From the NCBI GenBank assembly GCA_003439945.1, contig QVRM01005202.1:574001-638000 (forward strand): DNA of 64,000 nt, in the 5' to 3' direction. Both the position numbers and the translations under genes were made by a program. Origin of the DNA: Dermanyssus gallinae (Eukaryota > Arthropoda > Arachnida > Mesostigmata > Dermanyssidae). Below, in pieces: positions 1 to 12,502 of this stretch (position 1 is its first letter; each line of letters starts with the position of its first letter). The notes below the pieces were generated by a model that was given only the letters and a program-made list of their open reading frames with translations, ran no database searches and was not told where the DNA came from.

Positions 1-1003
1 GTCGCGCTGATCGCCGCATGATGATGGTGCTGCTGCTAATGGCGACATTGCAAACGGTCGGCAAATCTGTAAACATCGACGGACGACGTTGCGGTCCACT
101 TTTCACGATCCTTCACTTCCTTCGGCACCTTCCGATCGGTACTTCCTGAGAAGAAGATGGAGATTCGGCCAAGCGTGACAGTGCGGCCGCGAAACGGGAG
201 CGGGGGGCCGTTCAGATCAACGGTGGCTAATGGCGGTGGCTTGCGTTACTTGCGATCGGATAATCGTGACAATCGTGTTGCAGCAGCCGGGCAGCCCCAA
301 CGTTAGTGTGGGCAAAGTGAGCTTTAATGTGGGGAAAGTGTCGAAAAGCCGACATTGTCATGCGTCATGATGTAGCTACCGGGTCATGCGTTTGTGAATT
401 TCGGCAATCCCTCAGCCATACCTCTACCGTTGCGGCATCTCAAAGTGGCACCTCGTAAACCTGGCGTGCTTCTGGGCACTACTGCCATTAACGCTGTCGC
501 TCATTTACCTGGCTTACCTGGCTGTCGTACACAAGCTGTAAATTACAACTATTTTAAATCCTAACGTTTTATACTTGCACTTATAATATAGTTTCTAATG
601 AAAAACTCACACACACACACAAGAGACCTGCAATACATTCGAGCAATTTTTTCTGAACATTGGCAACATTTTATAGGGCTTGAATGCATTTTTCTGACCT
701 GCTCTCATAATCCCATAGCAGAGTAAAGTCACGCGCTGGAGCGCGTCTTGTAACGTTACCAAAGCGTCAGCCGCTTAACCGAGAAAGTGATGCTTCCTAT
801 TTCTATTATCTGAAAAAATGTGTTAAAATGCATTCTTATTTCCGCAAAATAATTTTAAGGAAGACGAAGAAGGCTACACGGGGATCATTGGCTGGAATAT
901 GACAAAGTACCGTCAAAAAGGGTTCACTGAGATCATAAGGCGGCATTTCCAGCTGGGATTTTGGGCGGTGGCTCTTTCATCAACCCCAACAAGGGTTACG
1001 GGT
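1..1003. other. unassigned sequence with no supported gene
   Basis: The first 540 bases are richer in G+C and CpG than what follows. They hold only a 43-codon open stretch on the plus strand (18-149) that starts with MMMVLLLMATL and could be a signal-peptide exon, but no convincing donor or downstream exon was seen. Bases 540-1003 are AT-rich with a short CA run near 608 and no recognised feature. The left edge may belong to a gene lying outside the window. Confidence 0.3.
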
Positions 1004-1016
1004 ACGTGGCACTCAC

Positions 1017-1205
1017 CAAATAAAATCCTTTCGGGGCTGGCTCTCAGCCAAGATTTAACGTCCATGGGACTACTTTTCGCATTGCTTCATGGACGGACCC
1101 CCATAAATACAAATGTGCAACGGTGGGGCTCGAACCTGCGCACTTGCTATGTGCCTCCTCCGGTCTCGAGGCGCAGACGCATGCCACCACACCACCGGGC
1201 TCGAC
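1017..1205 (-). mobile_element. tRNA-derived SINE, copy 1
   Basis: Read on the minus strand, a tRNA-like head contains an A-box-like TGGTGTGGTGG (about 1184-1194) and a perfect B box GGTTCGAGCCC (1126-1136). A tail of about 90 bp unrelated to tRNA follows. The 13-bp direct repeat acgtggcactcac lies on both sides (1004-1016 and 1206-1218) and is a clear target-site duplication. The same body recurs near 7.4 and 11.5 kb, so this is a dispersed family. An internal pol III promoter plus target duplication is the SINE hallmark. The parent tRNA was not identified. Confidence 0.85.
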
Positions 1206-1746
1206 ACGTGGCACTCACTAGAGGTAGGACCTTTTTAAAGACGCAGGGATCACGTTAGTGCAGCCTTTTGCTTTTAGTGACTTGGCTTCGAGTTACTTTT
1301 TCCTACCTCTCTTCTACTGTGAAGAAATATGATCATCAAAAACGATCTGAAACACATGGTTGGGTAGGGAATAAACTAAACAGTGTGAGAACGCTTGGAA
1401 AAACAGCCACTGGAAGGTTTTGCATTGATCCCTTCTCAATAGTTTATCGATGCTCAAGACTTTTAAAAGAACAACTAAAACATACCGAGCTTGGCTTCTC
1501 AATGTGGGCACACTTGTGACATTCTAGCTTGAAAAAACAGTGCACTAGTCACAGCACCACGTGAATGTCAGGCCAGAAACCCAACTTGTTGGATTCTGTT
1601 GTTGGAACGAACTGCCACTTGATCTTGACTCTTAGGAGCTAGCGCATGCAATTTTGCGCATGAAATTGTATCGCCGTAATACCCATAGCAAATTCGTTGA
1701 TTAATTAGAAGTTCTACTAGAATATAGTTAAACGTTAACATAACAT

Positions 1747-1749
<3 letters not shown>

Positions 1750-1832
<83 letters not shown>
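1750..1832. repeat. (TA)n microsatellite
   Basis: About 80 bp of near-perfect TA dinucleotide repeat with one interruption (tattta) near 1801. Confidence 0.95.
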
Positions 1833-4800
1833 CATCTATAGTTGATCATATGTGGTGGAATAACCCACCCTACCGTCACTGCACCGAGCACAATCTTCAT
1901 GACGATTGCTGTGATCATTAGACTGTCATCGGATGATAAAATAGACGTGTCTGAAACGTAAAAATGGCATCAATCATATTTGGTAGAACGTCATTGTTGT
2001 TGTTTTTCTTTTCCGAAGTGTTCAGCTTTCGCGCTGACATGTGTAATAAGAGGTGTGTGGTGGAAGCCACTTGTTGACCGTACATTTGCGTCGATGGGCG
2101 CGCATCACAAAAACACCTCAACGAAGTCTCTAAAAAAAAGCAGTTCTCATTTGCCACGTATTTTCGTTGCGATTTGACGATCCAGTCTCGTAAGCTGCGG
2201 CTTCACGATACCCATAGCAGGCGTGTATGCACATACGCCCAGAGACACACAGACGAAACGACCTTGGGCAAATACCTCGTTACTGAGATACGCCTGGGCT
2301 CCGCCTATTCGCTCGGCACGATCCAATTGTGGCTGATAATGCGGTCCAGTTCGATATTCGGCTCATCCGAACTGAAAAGTATCGCAAAGTCGTCCCTTCC
2401 CAAGTGGGCAAGCGTTCAATTTTAGCCCAAGATTGCTCAGAATGGTTGCCAAGTTTAGAATTTCAAACTTGTGTTTTATTGACGAAGTGCGAAGTTTTTC
2501 AGTGAGTGTGAGTTCTCGGGGAAGAAAGATACGTAACGTGTGTGCTCACATTACTTGGCGTGGAATTTTCCAGTAGTTGTGTTAACAGTTCTACTAGTAT
2601 TAGTAGTAAACAATAACAAAGACATAATTAGCACAGAAATAACAACAAAAAAACATGATAACACTAATGATACGTTGGCAGGGCCTTAGTGGTATCTACA
2701 GGTGTAGATACTGAAGTGCACGCATATTTTTTGTGAAGTTGTTGATTCTGGGGTGCCATCAAAGACGATGACTCATGGCTAAGTAATACTGAACAGGAAC
2801 CTATCGTATGAATCCGCACTACATTAGAAGCGTGCCGCAATATTGTCGTGAGAATGGAAAAGTGTACGCCATGTTTCCCCTAAGCAATCACAGGCTGCAA
2901 AAGTAGGCAGCTCGTTAGACCCGCACATGTCATATGTGGTATCCTAGCCATATTCACGGATGCGCGCATCTTTGTGTGCGTTCGGCTACTACCAGATCTT
3001 CTGTACCAAAGCAGACTAAAGAAATGCCTCCGCAGACGCTGATGAATCATATGACTTTGAAATGGTTAATAGTCTTGAATCTGTCTATATTATTTATGAT
3101 TAGAATCATTCTATTTTAGTAATAAACTCTTTTAATTTGCAAGTGCTGCATATTAATTATGTATCTATGTATGCAATGTTTGCATCCTACAAAAAAGGTT
3201 GTTCGACCCATTCGTGTGCTTGATGAACTCAAACTCTAAAGGACAATGCTACCGATAAATCCGATGACTCTGCAATGATTTATGAGCTCGAGTTTGTCTG
3301 TGCTTTTAATGCTCGGACGCAGTTTTGATAATTGCGTTTGCTGCAACTGTTGCATATGCATTCTTATACTGCATAAAGCCACATATATAGAGGCCGCGCG
3401 ATTCGATGCTTATTAAGGACTGGCTCAAGTTCAGGAGAAACTCGTGCACGCATAAGAACCTGTAAAATTAACTACAAACAAGGACATTTTTGCCTCCTCA
3501 TTGCATTGAAAAGAAATGATTTAATTGCCGGGTTGTACTATATATATATATATGATGGCAAAAGTTCTGCATAAATCGAACCTTCGTTAGTTGCTATGTT
3601 GCTCCGGTTCAGTTGAAGTCTATTAAGGAATTATTTTCTGTCTTTGTTCCAGAACATCACGTGCTGTGACGTACTTAACAAAATGTTTTGAATGTTTACG
3701 ATAGTATTTTAGTTTCAATTGATAGCTGCGGCTTAACTTACACTAAAGATCTTTGTATATTAACGTGGGCCTGCACTGTACTCGAATCCGCGGCATAACA
3801 AGTAAAAACGTTACTGGTTGAATTTTCTAAGCTTGTTACTGTACATAGATGACTCTATCAAATTTTGTTACTAACAACGATGCCTTCGAGCACATAATTT
3901 GTGTAAATCGTCAATACCGCAGTTATCTAATCAATGAGCTGTTAGTATGTTATCGTACAGAAAATTACTTTGTACAACGTATTTGAAATTTGGAGTTTGC
4001 CAAGCCGGTAGAATCAAATCCAGCTAGGGACAATGCTCCAACACCGGAAAACCCGGCCTTGGCAAGTTCGACCTTGAAATAATCGTTCTACTCTGTGCCG
4101 TGGTGATTTTTAATGGCAGAATAATAATATTTTGTTGATGCATTATCTACTGATTGAGTCCGAAGTGGTCGTGCAGGATCTAAAGAACGGAGGAACTTGA
4201 CATCCAATAAATGTCTCCTCTAGCTATGCATACGTTAGGTTTGTTAATTGCAGCCTTCACACGAGCCCCATTTTCTAAGCCCATTGCTGCTCTGGGCGCC
4301 AGTTACAGTGGGCTTGCCGTACAGATTTACATGTCCAGCTGGAAATATCCAGGTATAGAGCTTCATTCGAAATAGTCGGCTGACGCTATTTGATACACTT
4401 TTGTACTCTTAATCGTCTCTGCATATTGTACAAAAGAACAAGAACAAGTCCACGAACAAAATCAAAGCTTTTTAATGGCCGGCTTTTAAATGTGTAAACC
4501 CCAACACTGTACTTTCAGAAACTAAGCTAATGCAAATAATAGCAAGCTGTGGGGGCCAGTATCGCTCGATTTCTGTAATCTCCCCTAATAAACCGCTATA
4601 GCGTTTCTCTGTCCATATGTATAATTAATAGCACCGGAGCTCTGGGGGCTTGACAGCTATCGGTGAAGTATGGCTGGAGTAACTATAGCGTAGGACGTGA
4701 CGGTCATTGTTCTGCTGCTACATTATTTTTATGGAGAAAGCCTGCCCATACGAATACATTGAATAACGAGAACCATATCAGACATCTTAGCCTATTACTA

Positions 4801-4987
4801 GCGTCTAAAAGGTTGTTGTGAGGAGCGCTAAAAAACACAGGAGATCGACGCGAGGCACCTATTTTCAGACAGATGCTTTTTTTTTAGCTGTCTGCAAGGG
4901 AAACGCTTCTATTGTGTGCCCCATGGGCTGAGCTGGTGAACATTAACGGTCAGCCAAGCGTTTACACCTCACATTGTACTAATTAAG

Positions 4988-4988
4988 C

Positions 4989-5075
<87 letters not shown>

Positions 5076-5085
5076 CATAATAATG
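4988..5085. repeat. (AAT)n trinucleotide microsatellite
   Basis: About 30 uninterrupted copies of the trinucleotide aat/taa, ending with a single variant (atcat) near 5074. It is the longest AAT run in the window. Confidence 0.95.
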
Positions 5086-5152
5086 CCAGCCTAGCCAGTC
5101 GCGCAGAGAAGAAGCAGCCGTCTTATCTAACTGTGGAATAGTTTCGTCACGG

Positions 5153-5154
<2 letters not shown>

Positions 5155-5215
<61 letters not shown>
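5155..5215. repeat. (TA)n microsatellite
   Basis: About 60 bp of pure TA repeat. Confidence 0.95.
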
Positions 5216-5218
<3 letters not shown>

Positions 5219-5479
5219 TTATATTTGTGTGATTAATCATTTTTTTATTAGATTTGTTTTAAGTCGTTATAGTTTACAACATCACTGCATTATTTTTGAT
5301 TGACAACACCGATAATTGTGTTTTGTCATATGCTTTACAGAGTGATCTGTCTATATGTGTATGTATGTGTAAACGCAAACAATATTTTCTGGAGAGAGAA
5401 ACGGTTCCTGATGGCATTAAAGTCAATTGTGGACATTCGTTTTTGTAATACTTCTGGCCTTTGTTGCGTAATCTATGCG

Positions 5480-5516
<37 letters not shown>

Positions 5517-5525
5517 CATATAGAG

Positions 5526-5590
<65 letters not shown>

Positions 5591-5599
5591 TATATAGAT
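5480..5599. repeat. compound (TA)n microsatellite
   Basis: Two TA runs separated by tacatacatatagagataca. The Ile-Tyr open frames on both strands here are artefacts of the repeat. Confidence 0.95.
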
Positions 5600-6255
5600 A
5601 CATATATTAGCTAAGCTCCTTAAAACTATCCAGGTTATATGTATACATAAAGACTGCCTTGGATAGCTTTAAATTGCTGAGGCAAAGCTAGCATACGCTC
5701 TACATTCAAGGAAGAGCAAACCACGTGTTAATTTGTGTCAAGCTTAAGACGCCGTTACACGTGCCAGAAGACATCGGTAAGTGATGGCGCAATTTAACGT
5801 ATTAAGACGGATCGCTTCAGACGTAAACTGTATATATTTGACTCTAATGTAACAGAAGGGATGGACAAGACGACATTTATTCGGGCCGGCCGACCGTTCA
5901 CCTAGAACAAAAGTGTGGGAGAAATCTGGAAAACTCTCCTCCTCTATAGATGATTATCTACCAGATGAACTACAACCAAATACTACTACACGATATGAGA
6001 ATTTTGCAAGGATTAGTTGTGACTAATCTAAATACGGATTTTGGAATGACGAAAATGTTCGAAATATCTGTCTCAAATTTTCTGAATTGCCCGTCAAAGA
6101 CGCCTGGTAGGAGCTGCGTCGGAGGCGTTTTTTTTTGCAAATACTTGGGTCATTACTAAAACTTCACACTCCAGTAGGATTATTGTTAAATAGCTCTCGA
6201 GTATTTTTTCGAAAGCAACTGTCTGTCGCAAATATGTGTCATATGGTCACTTGAA

Positions 6256-6258
<3 letters not shown>

Positions 6259-6335
<77 letters not shown>
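6259..6335. repeat. (TA)n microsatellite
   Basis: About 75 bp of pure TA repeat. Confidence 0.95.
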
Positions 6336-6336
<1 letters not shown>

Positions 6337-7430
6337 CGTTATTAACACAACCTCGGTGTTAATAATTGTGCTCTCGCAAACGTGCAAGCACACTCCAGTT
6401 ACCCCTAAGAAAGCTCAAGGCATGGAGAGGCCCAACTAGGTCCCCAACACAGCAGCTGCATTTCCATGGGGAATGCCAAATAAAAGAAATAACCTCTGTC
6501 AAAAAACTTTCTAGCATTCTACAAGGCATTTGCATGCTTTGCTTATTTACAAGTGTCTTGAATGCCAAAGGACAAAAGTCCATTGGATCTCTGTTAGCAC
6601 GTAAGCGCGATCAGCATACATATATTCTGTTCTCATTGTAAGTTTGTTGGCATAATTTTACAATTATAACAAAAGACAACCGGCAACACGAAACATATAT
6701 TGAGGTAAGCGGAAATCGGGAAGCAATTTCTGGCAAAACGGAGTTCACCAGTGGGTGGTGAATAATATCTAATGTTACACAATAAAAATCGGTAAATTAT
6801 ATTAAACGTGACTTAAACACAAATACATACAAAATCCCTTAAAGTGCACCTTTATGGCATCGTCTAAAACAATTATATAGTACATAGGTTAACATTTGTT
6901 ACGTTTGGTCTGAACTATGTAAAACATTTGGCCAACACAGCTTGCATTGGTACATATGGCTTGCGAACGAGAGCAGTTAAATCAGAAACACAAGGATACA
7001 TGAGAAGTCGTATGGCGAACGTCGATACTAACGATATTTCCCCGCACTGCAATGCTCGGTTAAGCGTGGTAATCTGAAAAAAATATCGATAACTTAAGTT
7101 TGCCTTCTTAACATGCAGTGCTTACCCCAGCCGCGCGAAGCAGGGGTTTGCATGCTATCGGTCCACCGTATTCCCTAAAAATAACGCAGAACTGGGTTAG
7201 TTCATGACTCCATAAAATGCTTTGAATTGCGTGTATCTTGGACACACAGGTAAAAAAAGTAAAAACTGAACTCGAATTGACTATGCGGTATTCCTGCGTA
7301 CTTCCTAGTGGTAGTATATCGGTTCAATCTGCGTCAAAACCAGTAAGTTAATAAGAGGAAGACCAGAGATTTAAAAGGCGGAGACGCAGACATGTATGCC
7401 AGCCGACCGCATTTCAGCTCTCTAAAGTTT

Positions 7431-7602
7431 TCGGGCTGACCCTCAGCCAAGATTTAACGTCCACGGGCCTGCTTTTCGCATTGCTTCATAGACGGACCCC
7501 TATAAATACAAATGTGCAACGGTGTGGCTTGAACTCGCGCACCTATATGTCTCCTCCAGTCTCGAAGCGCAGACGAATGAACCACGCCACCGGGCTCACA
7601 CA
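7431..7602 (-). mobile_element. tRNA-derived SINE, copy 2
   Basis: This is the same family as the copy at 1.0 kb. The body from the ctcagccaagatttaacgtc block through the tRNA-like head at about 7510-7596 is shared with a few substitutions. The B box is degraded here (gtggcttgaact on the plus strand). Flanks are similar but imperfect (ctctaaagttt at 7420-7430 against ctctaatgaagttt at 7603-7616), consistent with an older insertion. Minus-strand orientation as in the other two copies. Confidence 0.75.
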
Positions 7603-7979
7603 CTCTAATGAAGTTTCTGGCTTCTGGCTTACTCCATCTGTTTCTATTTCTCTGGAATACTCCTAGCTGTGTGGTATTCCAGCCTTTTGGTAGAAACTGC
7701 AGGAATACGTAAACAGGTTCTCCTTTTTCGGTCTTTGTCCACAGCCTTCCGGAATTTACTTCACAGATCACATTATTTATTGGGTTTGAAAACTAAGGCT
7801 TTTTCTGGCACCGATGCATCATACGCCGTTTAATTTATCTGGAAACCCTTGACGTAGCTCGATTAAAAACGTTGACCCGAAAAACGTCGGCTTTTCGTAA
7901 GCGAATTATGAGGCTCTACGTATTATCCCGCAATCGGCTAGTATACTGCTTGGCTGATATGAACCCTTCCTATCGAAGA

Positions 7980-10742
7980 GTGCAACAGGTCAGTCTTCCA
8001 AAGACTCCGAGCTACAGGGAATTCATCCATCAGTTGGTATTCCAAATGGTGCAGATTGACCTTAACCCTTTTAGGTCAGGAACAGTGCCTCGCGGCGTTT
8101 TCCCTTTCGCAGTCGTTTTAGCGGTTCGGTCAGAGGACGCAAATGGTCTCCACTGCCCCCCATTAAAGAAAAAAAAACGACGGAGCTTTCCCAACAGCTC
8201 AGGCGGTGGCCCCGATGGTCTACGGCCGCGTCATCTGAAGGACCTTATCGGCAAAGACGGCGAGGAGAACAAACTGCTCCTAAGTCTAGTGCGCTTTGTA
8301 AACCTTGCTATTAATGGAAAGCTGCCTGATTTCGTGCTCCCTGTCTTCTACGGCGCCTCGCTTATTGCCTTGCGCAAAAAATATCTCCATAGAACAGTGC
8401 TATGGTCCATCAGGAGAAGTCGCGAGTGCCCTATCGGATCAATTGGCCGGGGGCACTCACGGGTTCCCCCACCTGTCAAGCGCACTTTGACCCAGCCCTT
8501 GCGAACCCGTTTAATTCAAAGTTGCGCTTTCTTCAGCCGCGCTGGTCTTAAAAAGATTCTGTCTCTCCTTGCATCTTTTGTGCTTTGTTTTTAGCACTTC
8601 CTGTGCCACTTCCGCTCCCAATTCCCACGTTTGGGTCAAACACAGGATGTATTCTACAAACTCTTTTATACCATTTCGCGGGGGGTCCTGTACTTCGGTA
8701 TAGGTAAGTCCCACTCTGGACCATCTTTTACGAATCTGTCTAATTGCCATAGTTCTGGCCTCTTCCCATGCCTGGCACCTGAGGAGTGTGTGTTGTGGGG
8801 TGTCTTCCACGGCTTCGTTGCAAAAAAGGCATGTTTCTGATTTGGCCTTCCCTATTCGGTAAAGGTATGACTGGAAGTTGCCATATCCCGTGAGAACCTG
8901 CGTCAGGTAAAAGGTTAAGTCCCCTCCCGGTATTGCTATCCACGCCCGTATGTTTGGGAGCAGTTTGCTTAGACTCTTTCCGGGGGCACCAAAAGGAATT
9001 GCGTCCCACTCTGCTTGCCAGTCCTCTATAGTGGCGTTTCTCTCTCTTTCTTTGTCGCTCTCTATGGGTGTGCCAATATCCCACAGGCGCTGTTTTTTGG
9101 ACGCCTTGAGGTCCCAGGGGATTTCTCCGGCAAGCAGCAGGGCTGCGTTTGTGCTGACCGTTCTGTAGCCTTGTATTACTCTAAGGGCTGCAACCCGCTG
9201 TGTTTTGCGCAGAATTAACTTTGCTTTTTTTTACTTAAGAGTCGCCTGGCCTAAACGGCAGTCCCGAAAAGCGCGATTGACTCCGCTACCATCATCAGTA
9301 GTTTCCTTATACGAGCCCGCGGTCCATGTATATTCGGAAGTATCCTGGCATTAGCGTTTGCCGTCTTTGATGCTTTTTCCGTAGCCTTCTTGATCTGACA
9401 TAAGCCGGTCATGGACGTGTCCAACGTGATACCAAGGTAGCGGGCTTTATTCACGAATCTGATTGGTTGTCCCGCGACCTGTATGTTTAACGGTCGAACT
9501 CTCTTTTTGCCCGTTGAGAGAATGATTTCACTTTTTCTGGAGCGAGTGCCAGCCCCGCGGCATTCATCCACTCCGCTGTCGAGTGCAATGCTTTCTTTGT
9601 GTGTTAGCTCGAGCTCATCCTCCGTTTTAGCCTGTGCTACGACCGCTAAGTCGTCAGCGTAAGCAATCATTTCATGGTAGGCTGTTGGAGGCATTCCTCA
9701 CATCCAGAAGGGTGACCAGGATTAGCTGTCTTGTACAGATAGTGGATTCACGCACCTGTTCAGCTCTACTGAAGACCCTGGTAGCATTAGACCCATTGCC
9801 GTTGGCCTGACTTTGCGCCGCTTAGTCGGAGTAATCATATTCAGGACGAGCATGCCGGACATCGTCGCAATGGTCTCTCCGCATCAGCTCGGCTGCGGAA
9901 TCAAGGGAGGTGCGGAAGCGGCCGTGCATGCAACACGGGCGTTCGATGACCACAACAGGAGTGCACCAGACATTACGTTAAAGAGCAGGCGCCAATGAGA
10001 GCCGTGATCGATCCGATGAGCGGAAAGTGGCTTCAGGTCATTCCCTCACCGCAGCTGGGGACGATGCTGGACAATACCACACTCCGCATCGTCTCCGGCC
10101 TGCGTCTGGGGGAACCAGTCTGCTTCGCATACAACTGTGCAAGATGTGACCTACCGGTGTCTTCTACGGGTGAGCATGCTCTCGCTTGCAAGGGGAGCGC
10201 GGTAGGTTCTCAAGGCATTCAGCTTTGAGCGATGTAATACACCGAGCAATGCAGTCAGCCCACATACCGGTAGTCAAAGAGCCGGTCGGTCTGTCAGCCA
10301 ACAGCCAACTGCGACTGCCTGTCTCTGGTTCCTTGGAGTGAAGGTCGCTGCCTTGTGTACGACGTCACCGTGTCTTGCACGTTGGCCGCTTCTTATGCTC
10401 GCTATACCAGCCGGGAGGTCGGCGCAGCCGCTCGCGTTGTTGAAGATTGCAAGTTGGCAAAATATCGTGAACTGGAACAGAACTTTATCGTTCAACCAAT
10501 TGCCTTCGAGACATTTCGGCCCAATGGGAACAATCACAAGGAACTTTCTGGCGGACCTGGGATCCAGAGCATGGCAGTTTTTGCCACAAAGAATATCAGT
10601 TGAAATTCAACGCGGAAACGCCACGTCGATAGTTGGTTCATTGTCCACGGGTAAACACTCCGCTTTTGCCGTAGCCGAATCCAGCCAGTGTCCAAAATTA
10701 CATGTACAGCTAAAGGATCTAAATAAATAAAATATTATTAAA
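7980..10742 (+). mobile_element. decayed LINE with restriction-like endonuclease, interrupted
   Basis: Two blocks on the plus strand resemble the better-preserved LINE at 12.8-15.6 kb. Block one (about 7980-8490) matches the region before the reverse transcriptase core (GGGPDGLRPRHLKDL, FYGASLIALRKK). Block two (about 9765-10690) resumes with GSIRPIAVGLTLRRL and HQLGCGIKGGAEAAVHATRAF. It then jumps to the C-terminal part, with a Cys/His knuckle (CARCDLPVSSTGEHALAC) and an endonuclease-like stretch (LVYDVTVS ... KLAKYRELEQ ... QPIAFETF). The catalytic YxDD region is deleted and frames shift several times. The RPD motif of the intact relative is not preserved. The 3' end has an A/T-rich tail (aataaataaaatatt) near 10724. 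An opposite-strand LINE fills the gap between the blocks. Confidence 0.7.
8495..9712 (-). mobile_element. R1/Jockey-type LINE fragment inside the older LINE
   Basis: On the minus strand, a reverse transcriptase fragment (about 9251-9712) carries the catalytic motif MIAYADDLAVVAQAKTEDEL followed by KARYLGITLDT. Further 3' (about 8765-8850, another frame) the knuckle CLFCNEAVEDTPQHTLLRC has the C-x2-C-H-C spacing typical of the C terminus of R1/Jockey-class ORF2 proteins. The last open stretch ends near 8511. Near 9680-9712 a motif-A-like DVRNASNSLP runs almost directly into YADD, so the segment between RT motifs A and C is deleted. It is 5'-truncated, frameshifted and non-functional. Confidence 0.75.
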
Positions 10743-10744
10743 AA

Positions 10745-11438
10745 AATGACGTTTCCTGCTGAATTTCGTTTTGAGATTGCGTCTAGGAAGCTTGCGAGAG
10801 GCGATGTCCTGCCAAGAAAATTAAAGTGAATTCAAGCAGCATAGACGTCGTCATACAATAACGTCTGATCTACGCCAATAGTGAGGCTTTAAGTCAGACA
10901 TCAGTGCATGCGTTCGGGCTCTGGTATTGATCGATTGATTGCATCATCTTAAAACCGGCTTTGTTTTTTTTGCGGTGTACCGTTCTTAGAACGAAGAAAG
11001 CTGTGAACGTTTCCAGGAAAAAGAGAAACGACCTAAACGAAACCCTGCGTGTAACAGTTTGCGTCTAGTAGTAACGAGAGTAGCCGGAAACAAGATGCAC
11101 GGGCGTAGCTTAATGTTGTGAACTAAATACAAAATCAGTCAGAGATAAATATATTACATTTGCGTTTGCTTCAAAACCTCCACGTTTTTTTCAAAGGCTG
11201 TTTATAGGGATTGATACTCTTTAAACTAATAACATATATATATATATATAGAAAATATTGTGATGATTTATTAATCATTTACAATACGTTTGCACACTCG
11301 GCAGTGCTCGCCTTATATATATATATATATATCGCGGTTTAACCGGCGACTGCCCCGGACACAACTAAACTCTGTGGAACAGTCGGGGCCCCTCACCTTC
11401 TCAAATCTTAGTACAAGTTCTAGTATAACGCCAACATT
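10745..11438. other. no recognised feature
   Basis: AT-rich sequence with short (TA)n runs at about 11233-11250 and 11315-11331. No coding similarity, RNA gene or repeat family was recognised. Confidence 0.5.
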
Positions 11439-11454
11439 GATTGATGTATGTCTA

Positions 11455-11641
11455 AAAAAAAATCCATTCGGGGCTGACTTTCAGCCAATATTTAACGTCG
11501 ATGAGACTGCTTTTCGCATTGCTTCATAGACGGACCCCATAAATACAAATGTGCAACGGTGGGGCTCAACCCCGCGCACCTGCTATGTGTCTCTTCCGGA
11601 CGCAAGGCGCAGACGCATGCTACCACGCCACCGGGCTCGAC
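11455..11641 (-). mobile_element. tRNA-derived SINE, copy 3
   Basis: Third copy of the family. A near-perfect 16-bp target duplication flanks it: gattgatgtatgtcta at 11439-11454 and gattgatgtatatcta at 11642-11657, one mismatch. The plus-strand left edge is an A-run after tcta, so the minus-strand 3' end is T-rich. The tRNA-like head lies at about 11555-11637 with the B box slightly degraded (gggctcaacccc on the plus strand). Confidence 0.85.
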
Positions 11642-11657
11642 GATTGATGTATATCTA

Positions 11658-12498
11658 GCATCAATTCGGTCAAGCTTACAACAATTATATTACCACCCCT
11701 GCCCTAGAGAGCACCCGAATATACATTTTTAGGCAATCAAATCGGAACAGCAAGCCTAAAGGGCAATCGATAGAGAGATAGATTTCCAACCTTGCCTTTC
11801 GTGCGCGCTTACTATAACGCAACGCTTAGCTGTCAACGCAGTCCAGCTGCTGTTGCTCTGCTACCCGATAGAGAGATTCCGTCAGGAGTGGGGCAAACTA
11901 ATACCGTATATGCATGTAGTTTAGCAAGGGTAGTAAGTAAAACGGAATGCTTTTTTAAGTTTCGACACAACTGAGACATTGTTAGCAAATAAAAATCACA
12001 TATGATCTAATAGGCATTGCTAAGTACAGTTGAACCAGTGCGCTTCATTTAAATGGATCCTAGGTCATCCTGCGACATTTGATTTAAACCACGAAATCTC
12101 TGGTTTCACCTTATCTTAAGTGAAACACGTCGTCCAGTGCGCGTTACTAAATTCATATTTGGTATTTCACACCTCATTGATTTGCACTTACTCTCTAGAT
12201 CAAACCACTAGGTTTTCTAAAAGGATTCTTTTCTCTTCACATTTTCTTGTAATCTGCGGAGGAATTTTTAAAGGTGGTAGGATAATGAATAAACGTTGTA
12301 ATTGAATCGTTGGTCCTCAATAAGGATCAAGTTGAAAATAAAATTCTCATAAACATGTCGATGCATATAATTCTTTAGCATTTCAAAAAGTACGAGGTTT
12401 TAAAGCGAATGTTTAAGTGCGAATGTTAAAAAAATAAAAAATATACATGAATATAAATGTATTTTTATTACTATTAAAATGTTTGCGTCGGTAACTTG
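11658..12498. other. no recognised feature
   Basis: AT-rich unique-looking sequence up to the 4-bp target site of the LTR element. No gene or repeat family was recognised. Confidence 0.5.
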
Positions 12499-12502
12499 AT
12501 AT

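Larger units (their letters stand above)
1219..7419. other. gene-poor AT-rich stretch with microsatellites
   Basis: No coding sequence with recognisable homology or a splice structure was found. The stretch is dominated by (TA)n and one (AAT)n microsatellite, listed separately. Open frames here are short, overlap on both strands, or are Ile-Tyr translations of TA repeats. Around 4000-4075 there is an imperfect inverted repeat (gccaagccgg against ccggccttggc) that might be a decayed element end. Confidence 0.5.

Noticed and set aside
899..1258. 119-codon plus-strand open frame
   Set aside because: It runs through the antisense of the tRNA-derived SINE and its target duplication and has no protein-like pattern.
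5274..5603. Open frames made of alternating Ile and Tyr (also near 6236, 27185, 31701, 40299, 57135 and 62177)
   Set aside because: They are translations of (TA)n microsatellites on both strands, not proteins.
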